Below the pieces are notes generated by a model. It was given only the letters and a program-made list of their open reading frames with translations. It did no database searches and was not told where the DNA came from. The translations under genes and the position numbers were made by a program. Shown here piece after piece: positions 8,436 through 16,409 of a stretch of DNA of 58,769 nucleotides. Source of the stretch: Gammaproteobacteria bacterium (lineage in GTDB: Bacteria; Pseudomonadota; Gammaproteobacteria; Natronospirales; REEB76); the NCBI GenBank assembly GCA_028870845.1, contig JAGWOR010000001.1, positions 1 through 58,769 of the forward strand, given 5' to 3'. The first letter of the stretch is position 1. Each line of letters starts with the position of its first letter.

Positions 8436-9296
8436 ATGCCGGCCGACATTCGTGTTTTTTTCCACAAACCGACTTCCACATTCTCATACGTGGTGACGGA
8501 TCCCGCAACCCGATGTGCAGCGGTAATTGATCCGGCACTGGACTATGACTCTGCCGCGGGACGCACCGGGACCGTGGCCGCCGACGAAATCATTGCGCAT
8601 ATCAAACAGCAAAAACTCAAACTGGAATGGATCCTGGAAACCCACGCACATGCAGACCACTTGAGCGCGGCGCAGCATATCAAGAAGGAACTCGGTGGCC
8701 GGATCGCCATCGGCGAGGGTATCTGCCAGGTGCAGGCCAATTTCACCAGACTTTTCAACATCACATCCCAGGTTCCCAGCGACGGCGGCCAGTTCGATCA
8801 CCTGTTCAAGGATGACGAGAAATTTTTCATTGGCGGGCTGCAGGCCCGGGTATTGGCGACGCCCGGACACACCAGCGACAGCCTGACATATGTGGTCGGT
8901 GATGCTGCCTTCGTGGGCGACACCTTGTTTATGCCGGACTCCGGTACCGCGCGCTGCGACTTTCCCGGCGGCGACGCCGGACAGCTGTATGACTCCATCC
9001 AGCGCATACTTGCACTACCGGCCGACACACGGCTGTTCATGTGCCATGACTATGCCCCGGGAGGCCGCGAGTACCTGCATCAGACCACGGTGGCGGAACA
9101 GAAGCGCGGTAATATCCACGTGCATGATGGGGTCTCGCGACAGGAGTACATCCAGCTGCGAACCAGCCGCGACCAGACACTGAAAGTGCCGGCCCTGCTG
9201 CTGCCGGCTGTGCAGGTGAACATCCGTGCCGGCCGCCTGCCGGAACCAGAAGCCAACGGCAGCGCCTACCTCAAGATTCCCCTGAACCGCATCTGA
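8436..9296 (+). CDS. MBL-fold persulfide dioxygenase (ETHE1/Blh type)
   Basis: A 286-residue metallo-beta-lactamase-fold protein. It shows THAHADHLSAAQHIKKELGG with the H-x-H-x-D-H metal motif at residues 70-75, then TPGHTSDSLTYVVGD, GDTLFMPDSGTARCDFPGG and MCHDYAP. The GTARCDFPGGDAGQLYDSI stretch is typical of ETHE1/Blh persulfide dioxygenases, mononuclear iron enzymes that oxidise glutathione persulfide to sulfite. It is divergent from the tauE-rhodanese-CDF run across 162 bases, and just upstream of the sulfide-responsive promoter region. Confidence is high for the fold and good for the activity. Confidence 0.92.
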   Translation: MPADIRVFFHKPTSTFSYVVTDPATRCAAVIDPALDYDSAAGRTGTVAADEIIAHIKQQKLKLEWILETHAHADHLSAAQHIKKELGGRIAIGEGICQVQANFTRLFNITSQVPSDGGQFDHLFKDDEKFFIGGLQARVLATPGHTSDSLTYVVGDAAFVGDTLFMPDSGTARCDFPGGDAGQLYDSIQRILALPADTRLFMCHDYAPGGREYLHQTTVAEQKRGNIHVHDGVSRQEYIQLRTSRDQTLKVPALLLPAVQVNIRAGRLPEPEANGSAYLKIPLNRI

Positions 9297-9336
9297 CTCC
9301 CAGCCCGGCGCCGCGGCTTGGGCTGTTTGCCAACCC

Positions 9337-9369
9337 TTGACATATTAGATAATTCTAATATACTAATAT
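9337..9369 (+). promoter_or_regulatory. sigma70-type promoter overlapped by an AT-rich palindromic operator
   Basis: TTGACA at 9337-9342 and TATACT at 9359-9364 are separated by 16 bases, a near-consensus promoter. The spacer and -10 box contain a perfect inverted repeat, ATATTAG (9342-9348), ATAATT, CTAATAT (9355-9361), with a third half-like ACTAATAT at 9362-9369. A dimeric ArsR-family repressor bound here would block RNA polymerase. The obvious candidate is the BigR/SqrR-like protein encoded 270 bases downstream, but that it binds here is inference. Confidence 0.75.
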
Positions 9370-9413
9370 GCGAATCGCATACAAGACGGCCGCACTGGCC
9401 CGAGGAGAACCGC

Positions 9414-9626
9414 ATGAATATCGACAAACTGGTGTTCCGCATCGCCGGCAGCCTGGTGCTAGTAAGCCTGGCACTGGGCTATTGGCTGAGCCCGTACTGG
9501 CTGTGGCTGACCGCATTCGTGGGCGCCAACATGCTGCAGGCTTCCTTTACCGGGTTTTGCCCGCTGGCCAAAATCCTGGCGAAACTCAAGGTCAGACCGG
9601 GCCCTGCATTCACGGATGGCGTGTAA
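9414..9626 (+). CDS. DUF2892 / YgaP-type small membrane protein
   Basis: A 70-residue protein of the DUF2892 family, the membrane hairpin found at the C-terminus of the rhodanese YgaP and as a stand-alone partner in sulfide operons. ATG 9414 is preceded by GAGGAG. Two hydrophobic segments (about 12-27 and 29-43) precede [16 protein letters not shown], where FCP is the conserved family motif. It is the first gene after the palindrome-bearing promoter and is followed closely by the ArsR-type regulator. It probably sits in the inner membrane; its biochemical role is not established. Confidence 0.9.
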   Translation: MNIDKLVFRIAGSLVLVSLALGYWLSPYWLWLTAFVGANMLQASFTGFCPLAKILAKLKVRPGPAFTDGV

Positions 9627-9640
9627 CCGGGAGTCAGCCT

Positions 9641-9991
9641 ATGTCGGCCGGCAAGCGGGGTAAAAACGTGCGTAACACAAACCTGCGGGTGAACGTAAAA
9701 CAGATGAGCAAGCATGCCATCGATGCCGCCACACTTTTGCGCGCCATGGCCAGCGAACACCGCCTGATGGTGCTGTGCGCCCTGGTGCAGGGCGAGATGT
9801 CGGTGGGCCAGCTGATGGAAATGATTCCCCTGGCCCAATCGGCACTGTCCCAGCATCTGGCCGTGCTACGCCGGGAACGCCTGGTGGCCACACGCCGCGA
9901 AGGCCAGACGGTGTACTACAGCCTGAACCCCGGGCCGGCATTGAACGTGATCCACGTGCTGTACGACAACTTCTGCTGCATGAAGAATTGA
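9641..9991 (+). CDS. ArsR-family thiol-based repressor (BigR/SqrR type)
   Basis: A 116-residue winged-helix regulator. The family core is clear: LLRAMASEHRLMVLCALVQG, then the recognition helix region PLAQSALSQHLAVLRRERLV, and the wing TRREGQTVYYSL. Cys46 (in MVLCALV) and Cys112/113 (in NFCCMKN) are about 66 residues apart, the same spacing as the redox pair of BigR and SqrR, which form a disulfide or polysulfide bridge when sulfide or persulfide rises and then release DNA. ATG 9641 is chosen because the longer frame overlaps the DUF2892 gene. It sits in the same run as DUF2892, the RND pump and SQR, so it probably autoregulates this operon. Confidence 0.92.
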   Translation: MSAGKRGKNVRNTNLRVNVKQMSKHAIDAATLLRAMASEHRLMVLCALVQGEMSVGQLMEMIPLAQSALSQHLAVLRRERLVATRREGQTVYYSLNPGPALNVIHVLYDNFCCMKN

Positions 9992-10007
9992 TGGCAAGGG
10001 AAACACC

Positions 10008-11117
10008 ATGAAACCGGAAACAGACATATTTGCCTCGTTGCATGTCCACCCCATCCGGCGTGCGGCAGTGGTGTTGTTTGCGGGCACGCTGCTGGCGGCC
10101 TGTCATGGCGGCGCGCTGGAGGGCCAGCCCCAGTCACCGGCACAGAACACAGCCACACTCGTGGTCAAATCGCAGCTGGCCACGGCCTATGCTGCGACGC
10201 CGGGCACGGTGATTTCCCTGAAGCGTGCCGAGATTTCATCCAGGCTTACCGGTTATGTGCGCCGCGTGGACGTGCAGGCAGGTGACACGGTGCGCGCCGG
10301 CCAGCACCTGCTGAGCATCGATTCCAGCGATGTAACCGGTACTTTGCAACAGGCGCAGGCAGGCGTGAACCAGGCGCAGGCTGTATATGACGAAGCCAAT
10401 ATCAATTTTCAGCGTTACCAGACCTTGTTTCCACAAGGTGCGGTCAGCCGCATGCAACTGGACGAAGCTCAGCGCCAGTACGCCACCTCCAAGGCCCAGC
10501 TGCATGCCGCGCAGGCGGCACTGCGCATGGCCACTGCCGCCATCGGCTACGCAGATGTGACGGCGCCGTTCGCGGGCGTGGTGGTGGAAAAACTCGTGGA
10601 TGCCGGAGATCTGGCCACGCCCGGCAAGCCCTTGCTGGTGGTGGAAGACGAACACACGCTGGAAGTGCAGTGCTATGTGCCAGATGACATCTACGCGAGA
10701 CTGCATGCGGGCCAGCAGATTCCATTCACGGCCTCCGGCGAGGCCTACATGGGCAGCCTGAAATCGGCGGTCTCAGCCGCGGATCCCCAGACCCATACAC
10801 ACCTGATCCGGCTGGGCATCGTTTCCGGCAGTGGACTTACCAGCGGTATGTATGTGCGCGTGCACCTTCCTGTCGGCGAACAAACCATGGTGCGCATACC
10901 CACGGAGGCCGTCACGGAGCGCGCCGGCATTACCGGCGTGTTCGTGGTGAATGCAGATAGCTACGCCAACTTCCGCATGGTGCGTACCGGCGATCTCTCC
11001 GGGGGCCAGGTGGAGATTCTCTCGGGCCTGGCTGACGGCGAGCGCATCGTGCTGCATCCGGATGCCAGCATCGATAACGGCACGCGGATAGCGGTAGCAG
11101 TTGGGGATGCCCGGTGA
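10008..11117 (+). CDS. RND efflux periplasmic adaptor lipoprotein
   Basis: A 369-residue membrane fusion protein. The N-terminal hydrophobic segment ends at LLAACHGG, a lipobox placing a lipidated Cys near residue 34. The lipoyl/barrel-sandwich half GYVRRVDVQAGDTVRAGQHL is followed by a coiled-coil hairpin (about 110-165, rich in Gln/Ala: QQAQAGVNQAQAVYDEANIN) and the returning half ADVTAPFAGVVVEKLVDAGD. It should link the inner-membrane pump to an outer-membrane channel, which is not encoded in this window. It starts 16 bases after the regulator and overlaps the pump gene by four bases (GTGA). Confidence 0.93.
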   Translation: MKPETDIFASLHVHPIRRAAVVLFAGTLLAACHGGALEGQPQSPAQNTATLVVKSQLATAYAATPGTVISLKRAEISSRLTGYVRRVDVQAGDTVRAGQHLLSIDSSDVTGTLQQAQAGVNQAQAVYDEANINFQRYQTLFPQGAVSRMQLDEAQRQYATSKAQLHAAQAALRMATAAIGYADVTAPFAGVVVEKLVDAGDLATPGKPLLVVEDEHTLEVQCYVPDDIYARLHAGQQIPFTASGEAYMGSLKSAVSAADPQTHTHLIRLGIVSGSGLTSGMYVRVHLPVGEQTMVRIPTEAVTERAGITGVFVVNADSYANFRMVRTGDLSGGQVEILSGLADGERIVLHPDASIDNGTRIAVAVGDAR

Positions 11118-14100
11118 AACCCGCAACCATCGGCGATGAGAAGCTGAATGCCGTCGGCCGGCTGACGCGGCTTTTTCTGACCTCGAAAATCACCGTGCTG
11201 ATGATGGCCGCGGCCGCCATCTTCGGCATCATGGCGGTGCTGTTCACCGCACGCATGTACAACCCGGAAATCGCCGTGCCGGCCGCCAACGTCATGGTGT
11301 CTTTTCCCGGCGCCAGTTCCGGTGAAGTGCTGAACCAGGTGGTAAAGCCGCTGGAAGCCTTGATGGCGGCCATGCCGGGTGTCGACCACACCTACGGCTA
11401 TGCGGTGGATGACACCGGCATCGTCACGGTGCAGTTCAAGGTGGGCCAGGATGAGGAAAAAAGCCTGGTCAAACTGTACAACCAGATCTCCCGCAACATA
11501 GACCGGCTGCCGCCCGGCGTCAGCTATCCGCTGGTGAAATCCATCGGCATCAACGACGCACCGGTGGTCACCATCACCCTGAGTTCCGGCAGCCTGACGC
11601 CGGTACAGCTGCGTGCCGTGGCGGAACGGATACTCGAACCCTTACGGGCCCTGCCGGATGTGGGTGATACCCGCATCGTGGGCGGCACCCCACGCACGGT
11701 CACCGCGTATATCGACGCCGGCAAACTGGCGTCTACGGGCCTGGCGCTGGACACGGTCGAGGCCCAGCTGGGTGCAGCCAATGTGGCGCTGCCGGGCAGC
11801 GTGCTGGTGAGCGGCAACCGCGAAGCGGCGGTGCGCGTGTCCGGTGTGCTGGGTGATGCCGCGGATGTGGGCAACGTGATCATCGGCACACCCAACGGCA
11901 AACCGGTGTTTCTCAAGGATGTGGCGCGCATCGAGGACGGGCCGCAGGAGCCGGAGCAATATTCCTATCTGGGCTTCGGTCCGGGCACCGCCAGGGCCGC
12001 CGAATCCCCGGCACTGAATCCGGCGGTGACCCTGAGCATCGACAAGCGCGCCGGCGCCAATGCCGTGACCCTGGCGGATGCGGTGCTCGCCAAACTGGCG
12101 GAACTCAAACTGCGCGCTGTACCCGAAGGCGTGCGCGTTACAGTCACCCGTGATGACGGCGCCAAAGCCAACGCCGCCGTCAACACGCTCATCGAACATC
12201 TAGGCATTGCAGTGATCTCGGTGGCCATTATCCTGCTGCTGTTTCTGGGATGGCGCGAGGCTTCGATCGTGACGCTCACGGTGCCGCTGGTGCTGGGCGT
12301 GGTGCTGGGTGTGGGCTGGCTGCTGGGTCAGACCATCAACCGCATCACCCTGTTTGCGTTAATCCTGTCGCTGGGCCTGCTGGTGGATGATGCCATTGTG
12401 GTGATCGAAAACATCCATCGGCGTTTGCATCAGCACAGCAAGCTGCGTTTCCGCGAGCGCCTGGTGCTGGCCACCAATGAAATAGGCCGGCCCACCAACG
12501 TGGCGACACTGGCGGTGATCCTGGCGTTCATTCCCATGGCGTTCGTGAGCGGCATGATGGGGCCGTTCATGCGGCCGATCCCCATCAACGCGCCGGTGGC
12601 CATGCTGGTGTCGCTGGCGGTGGCCTACATCATAGTGCCCTGGGTTGCATGCCGCTGGCTGCGCGGCAAGGCCGCTCGGGTGATGCGCGACGTGCGCGCA
12701 CCCACTCTGGAGGAGCGCGGCCACGAACGCCGCGACCGTTTGCGGCATATTTATCTGGCGGTGATGCAACCGCTAATGGATTCCTCTCGCCGCCGCCGCC
12801 TGTTCGTGGCCGGCGTCGGCATGCTGTTGCTGCTGGCCATGCTGCAGCCGCTGTGGCAGTTCATCCGGCCCGGCGGCATCAACGGACCCGAGAGCCTGGG
12901 CGGCGTGACTTTGAAGATGCTGCCGGACGACAACACCAGCACCTTTCTGGTGGAAGTGGATACTGTTGCGGGCACGCCGTTGGTGATTACTGATGAAGTT
13001 ACACGCAAGGTGTCGGAACTGCTGTCAAAGACACGCTATGTAGGGAATTTCCAGGCCTTTCTCGGTAATCCCGCACCACCCGATTTCGCCGCCCTGGTGC
13101 GCGGCGATGAGATCCGCGGCGGCGACAATTTCGCGCAAATCCGCGTGAACCTGGTGCCCAAGGACGAACGTCCGCCCTCGCATCGTATCGCCCAGCAGCT
13201 GGACCCCGGCCTGAACGCGATTGCTGCGGAATATCCGGGCACCCGGATCAAATTGTATGAAACCCCGCCGGGCCCGCCGGTGCGCGCCCAGGTCTTGGCC
13301 GAACTCTACGGGCCGGACTACCAGCGCCTGCGGGAAAACGCCGCCTACGTGCGCCAGGCTTTCGCGCAGACCTACGGCATGATCAACGTGGACGATTCTG
13401 TGACCCAGGACATGCGGGAATACCGGCTGGTGGTGGAACCGGCACGCGCGGCCCTGGCGGGAGTACAGGCCGCCAGCGTGGCCCGCACGTTGCACGATTA
13501 TTTGGCGGGATTCGATATCGGCATGCTGCATTCCGATAACGCGCGTGAACCGATCGCGGTGCGCGTGCGCATCCCCCAGTCACAACGCGGTTTCATACGT
13601 CAGGCGCTGGATCTGAGAGTTACCGCCGCCAATGGCCGCACGGTGCCGTTGAGCAGCCTGGTGAGCGTGCAGCAACGCGTGCTGGAGAAACCCATCTATA
13701 CCAAGGATCAGCATCCGGTGGTGTATGTGAGCGGCGAAACCCTGGAAGGCAGCCCGGTGAACGCGGTGCTGTCGCTGCAGGGCAGATTGAACGGCAAATC
13801 CCTGCCCGATGGCACAGTGTTGCATGCCGGCAATCTGGGATTCGTGGCCAAGACGCCGGATGACGTGTCGCGCTACCAGCTGTTCTGGGACGGCGAGATG
13901 CGCCTGACACTGGACGTATTCCGCGACCTGGGTTCAGCCTTGGTCGTGGCGCTGATTTTTATTTATCTATTGCTGGCCGGCTATTACCAGTCGTACTTCA
14001 TGCCGCTGATCGTCATGGGCGCGATCCCGCTCACCCTCATCGGCGTTTTTCCCGGGCACTGGCTGCTGGGCCAGCCGTTTACCGCCACTTCCATGATCGG

Positions 14101-14446
14101 CGTGATCGCCCTCGCCGGCATCGTGGTGCGCAATTCGCTGCTGCTGATCGACTTCATCCTGGATTACAGAAAACGCGGCCGCCCGCTGGCGGAGGCGGTG
14201 ATGGAGGCTGGCGCGGTGCGGTTTCGCCCGATCCTGCTCACCGCGCTCGCCATTATGTCGGCCTCCATGGTGATGGTGAGCGACCCGGTGTTCGGCGGCC
14301 TGGCCATCTCGCTGATTTTCGGCACTTTCGCTTCCACCATCCTCACCCTGTTTGTCATCCCGCTGGTGTATTACTGGTGGGCGCGACGTGTGGAAACCGG
14401 GCAGGACCGCGACCGCGGCGGCATACCGACGGAAACATTCACCTGA
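11114..14446 (+). CDS. RND efflux pump inner-membrane permease (AcrB/HAE-like)
   Basis: An 1110-residue RND transporter starting at GTG inside the stop of the adaptor gene. It has one membrane helix near residue 30, a large periplasmic loop, a helix block around 360-530, a second helix near 575, a second periplasmic loop, and a final helix block around 925-1095. The helix-4 proton relay pair is present in GLLVDDAIVVIENIH. HAE-type pumps export hydrophobic compounds; the substrate here is unknown. The location between a sulfide-type repressor and SQR suggests a reactive-sulfur or related thiol substrate (inference). The divergent cytoplasmic linker RDVRAPTLEERGHERRDRLR lies in mid-protein. Confidence 0.93.
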   Translation: MKPATIGDEKLNAVGRLTRLFLTSKITVLMMAAAAIFGIMAVLFTARMYNPEIAVPAANVMVSFPGASSGEVLNQVVKPLEALMAAMPGVDHTYGYAVDDTGIVTVQFKVGQDEEKSLVKLYNQISRNIDRLPPGVSYPLVKSIGINDAPVVTITLSSGSLTPVQLRAVAERILEPLRALPDVGDTRIVGGTPRTVTAYIDAGKLASTGLALDTVEAQLGAANVALPGSVLVSGNREAAVRVSGVLGDAADVGNVIIGTPNGKPVFLKDVARIEDGPQEPEQYSYLGFGPGTARAAESPALNPAVTLSIDKRAGANAVTLADAVLAKLAELKLRAVPEGVRVTVTRDDGAKANAAVNTLIEHLGIAVISVAIILLLFLGWREASIVTLTVPLVLGVVLGVGWLLGQTINRITLFALILSLGLLVDDAIVVIENIHRRLHQHSKLRFRERLVLATNEIGRPTNVATLAVILAFIPMAFVSGMMGPFMRPIPINAPVAMLVSLAVAYIIVPWVACRWLRGKAARVMRDVRAPTLEERGHERRDRLRHIYLAVMQPLMDSSRRRRLFVAGVGMLLLLAMLQPLWQFIRPGGINGPESLGGVTLKMLPDDNTSTFLVEVDTVAGTPLVITDEVTRKVSELLSKTRYVGNFQAFLGNPAPPDFAALVRGDEIRGGDNFAQIRVNLVPKDERPPSHRIAQQLDPGLNAIAAEYPGTRIKLYETPPGPPVRAQVLAELYGPDYQRLRENAAYVRQAFAQTYGMINVDDSVTQDMREYRLVVEPARAALAGVQAASVARTLHDYLAGFDIGMLHSDNAREPIAVRVRIPQSQRGFIRQALDLRVTAANGRTVPLSSLVSVQQRVLEKPIYTKDQHPVVYVSGETLEGSPVNAVLSLQGRLNGKSLPDGTVLHAGNLGFVAKTPDDVSRYQLFWDGEMRLTLDVFRDLGSALVVALIFIYLLLAGYYQSYFMPLIVMGAIPLTLIGVFPGHWLLGQPFTATSMIGVIALAGIVVRNSLLLIDFILDYRKRGRPLAEAVMEAGAVRFRPILLTALAIMSASMVMVSDPVFGGLAISLIFGTFASTILTLFVIPLVYYWWARRVETGQDRDRGGIPTETFT

Positions 14447-14482
14447 CATCATGGACCGGTGTGAGCCGGCAAGGAGAGAGAG

Positions 14483-15757
14483 ATGGCAAGAATCATGGTA
14501 CTGGGTGCCGGCATCGGCGGACTTCCGGCGGCCTATGAATTGCGAAAATCCCTGGACAAATCCCACGACATCGTGGTGGTAAATCCGTTGGACAGCTTCC
14601 ATTTCACGCCCTCCAATCCTTGGGTGGCGGTGGGTTGGCGCCGGCCGGAACAGATCGTGGTGCCGCTGAAAAAACCCCTGGAACGCAAGCGCATCCGCCT
14701 GGTGGTGGGTGCGGCCAGGGCGGTGAAGCCCGAAGCGCGGGTAGTGGAACTGACCGACGGGCAACGCCTGGAATACGACTACCTGCTGATCGCCACCGGT
14801 CCGAAACTGGCCTTCGACGAAGTCCCGGGCCTGGGCCCGGAGGGCGGCTACACGCAGTCGGTGTGCACGCTGGAACACGCCAAGAACGCGCGTCTGGCGT
14901 ACGAAGAATTCCTGCAGAACCCGGGCCCCATCGTGGTGGGGGCGGTCCAGGGCGCCAGCTGCTTCGGGCCGGCCTATGAGTTCGCCATGATCCTGGACAA
15001 GGATCTGCGCAGGCGCAAGCTGCGCCACAAGGTGCCCATGACTTTTATCACCAGCGAGCCATACATCGGCCATCTGGGCCTGGGCGGCGTGGGAGATTCC
15101 AAGGGCATGTTGGAATCCATCATGCGCGCCCGCCATATCAAGTGGATCATTAATGCCAAGGTGCGGGAGGTCACCCGGGGCCGCCTGACCGCGGTGGAAC
15201 ACGATAACGACGGCAAGCCGGTGCGTGAACAACAGTTGCCGTTTTCTTTCGGCATGTTGCTGCCGGCATTCAAAGGTGTGGATGCCGTGATGGGCGTGGA
15301 CGGCCTGGTCAATCCCCGAGGTTTCGTGACCATCGACGCGTTGCAGCGCAACGCCCGGTACCCGAATGTGTATTCAGCCGGCGTATGCGTGGCCATCGCG
15401 CCGCCCGAGCCCACGCCGGTGCCCACCGGCGTCCCCAAGACCGGCTATATGATCGAATCCATGGTGAGCGCGGTGGTGGCCAACATCAAGGCGGACATTG
15501 AAGGCAAGCCGGCGCGCGCGACCGCCACCTGGAATGCCGTGTGCCTGGCGGACATGGGCGATTCCGGCATCGCTTTTGTGGCCTTGCCGCAGATCCCGCC
15601 GCGCAATGTCACCTGGACCAAGGCGGGTTACTGGGTGCATCTGGCCAAAATCGCCTATGAGAAGTATTTCCTGCGCAAGATGCGCAAAGGTTCGAATGAG
15701 ACATTCTATGAGAGATATATGTTGAAGCTGCTGGGCATCATGCGCTTGGCAGGCTGA
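14483..15757 (+). CDS. sqr: sulfide:quinone oxidoreductase
   Basis: A 424-residue flavoprotein of the disulfide oxidoreductase superfamily. The FAD-binding GAGIGGLPAAYEL is at residues 8-20 and a second flavin segment (YDYLLIATGPKLAFDEV) follows. All three SQR cysteines are present: Cys128 (SVCTLEHA), Cys160 (QGASCFGP) and Cys354 (NAVCLADMGD). These closely match the essential residues 128, 160 and 356 that I recall for the Acidithiobacillus ferrooxidans type I enzyme. The enzyme oxidises sulfide to sulfane sulfur and reduces membrane quinone; the C-terminal amphipathic region (KAGYWVHLAKIAYEKYFL) would anchor it to the inner membrane. ATG has AAGGAGA upstream. It is last in the regulator-RND-SQR run. 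Confidence 0.92.
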   Translation: MARIMVLGAGIGGLPAAYELRKSLDKSHDIVVVNPLDSFHFTPSNPWVAVGWRRPEQIVVPLKKPLERKRIRLVVGAARAVKPEARVVELTDGQRLEYDYLLIATGPKLAFDEVPGLGPEGGYTQSVCTLEHAKNARLAYEEFLQNPGPIVVGAVQGASCFGPAYEFAMILDKDLRRRKLRHKVPMTFITSEPYIGHLGLGGVGDSKGMLESIMRARHIKWIINAKVREVTRGRLTAVEHDNDGKPVREQQLPFSFGMLLPAFKGVDAVMGVDGLVNPRGFVTIDALQRNARYPNVYSAGVCVAIAPPEPTPVPTGVPKTGYMIESMVSAVVANIKADIEGKPARATATWNAVCLADMGDSGIAFVALPQIPPRNVTWTKAGYWVHLAKIAYEKYFLRKMRKGSNETFYERYMLKLLGIMRLAG

Positions 15758-15830
15758 CGTGGATCAATGCAGCGCGCAGGCGAGGCATTAAAATGGAGCA
15801 ATTCATGGATAGAGTAGCAGGAGGTTCAGC

Positions 15831-16283
15831 ATGCGAATTTTCAAGGCAGCATTAATTTTGACCTTTCTATTGGTTTCGGCAGCATCAATGGCGCAGTCCT
15901 CCAAGCCCGCCGCGTCTTCGACAGTGCAGAAACCGCCGGCTGTGGTGATGCCCTGCGGAAGGGCCCAGCCCAATTGCCCCATGGCCGGCCAGCCCGCGGG
16001 CCGCGGCGGTCCCATGTCCAATGGTATGCGTCCGGGCCAAATGGGACCGGGTAATCCGGGTCAGCCCGGCTACCGCGGAAACATGCCGCCGGCTGCCGGC
16101 AGCGATGTGATCTACGGTTCGCAGCTGATGACTCCCGAGGAACGGGCCGCCTACCGGGCGAAAATGCGTGCGGCCAAGACTGATGCGGAACGTGCCCAGA
16201 TCCGCGCCCAGCACCACAAGGAAATGCAGGAACGCGCCAAGAAATTGGGCAAGACCCTGCCACCGGCGCCGCCATCGCGCTGA
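15831..16283 (+). CDS. small secreted protein, Pro/Gly/Met-rich, unknown
   Basis: A 150-residue protein with a strong AGGAGG site and a clear signal peptide (MRIFKAALILTFLLVSAASMAQ). The mature N-terminal half is low complexity, rich in Pro, Gly and Met, with one Cys pair (MPCGRAQPNCPMAG). The C-terminal 50 residues form a charged helix (LMTPEERAAYRAKMRAAKTD followed by ERAQIRAQHHKEMQERAKK), a pattern common in small periplasmic proteins of proteobacteria. The function is not known. It lies 73 bases after sqr on the same strand and could be part of that transcript or independent. Confidence 0.75.
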   Translation: MRIFKAALILTFLLVSAASMAQSSKPAASSTVQKPPAVVMPCGRAQPNCPMAGQPAGRGGPMSNGMRPGQMGPGNPGQPGYRGNMPPAAGSDVIYGSQLMTPEERAAYRAKMRAAKTDAERAQIRAQHHKEMQERAKKLGKTLPPAPPSR

Positions 16284-16357
16284 AATCCGGCCGGGCACCA
16301 ACCGCCAGGGTCTTGCGGGACGGCGCTCCCGATCCGGCGGTGCCGGGCAGCATCCAC

Positions 16358-16386
16358 TAAAAAAAGCGCCGCCTTGCGGCGGCGCT
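16358..16386 (-). terminator. intrinsic terminator downstream of hppA
   Basis: A nine-base GC-rich stem, AGCGCCGCC pairing with GGCGGCGCT, has a four-base loop. On the minus strand it is followed by a run of T (A-run 16358-16364 on plus), so it terminates the pfp-hppA transcript. No T-run follows on the plus side. Confidence 0.82.
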
Positions 16387-16409
16387 ATATGCTCCCAGTC
16401 TCGTTGTTC

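Noticed and set aside
13967-15232. 421-codon minus-strand open frame rich in His, Gln and Arg
   Set aside because: Antisense to the RND permease and SQR, which are certain genes in a GC-rich sequence where long antisense frames are common.
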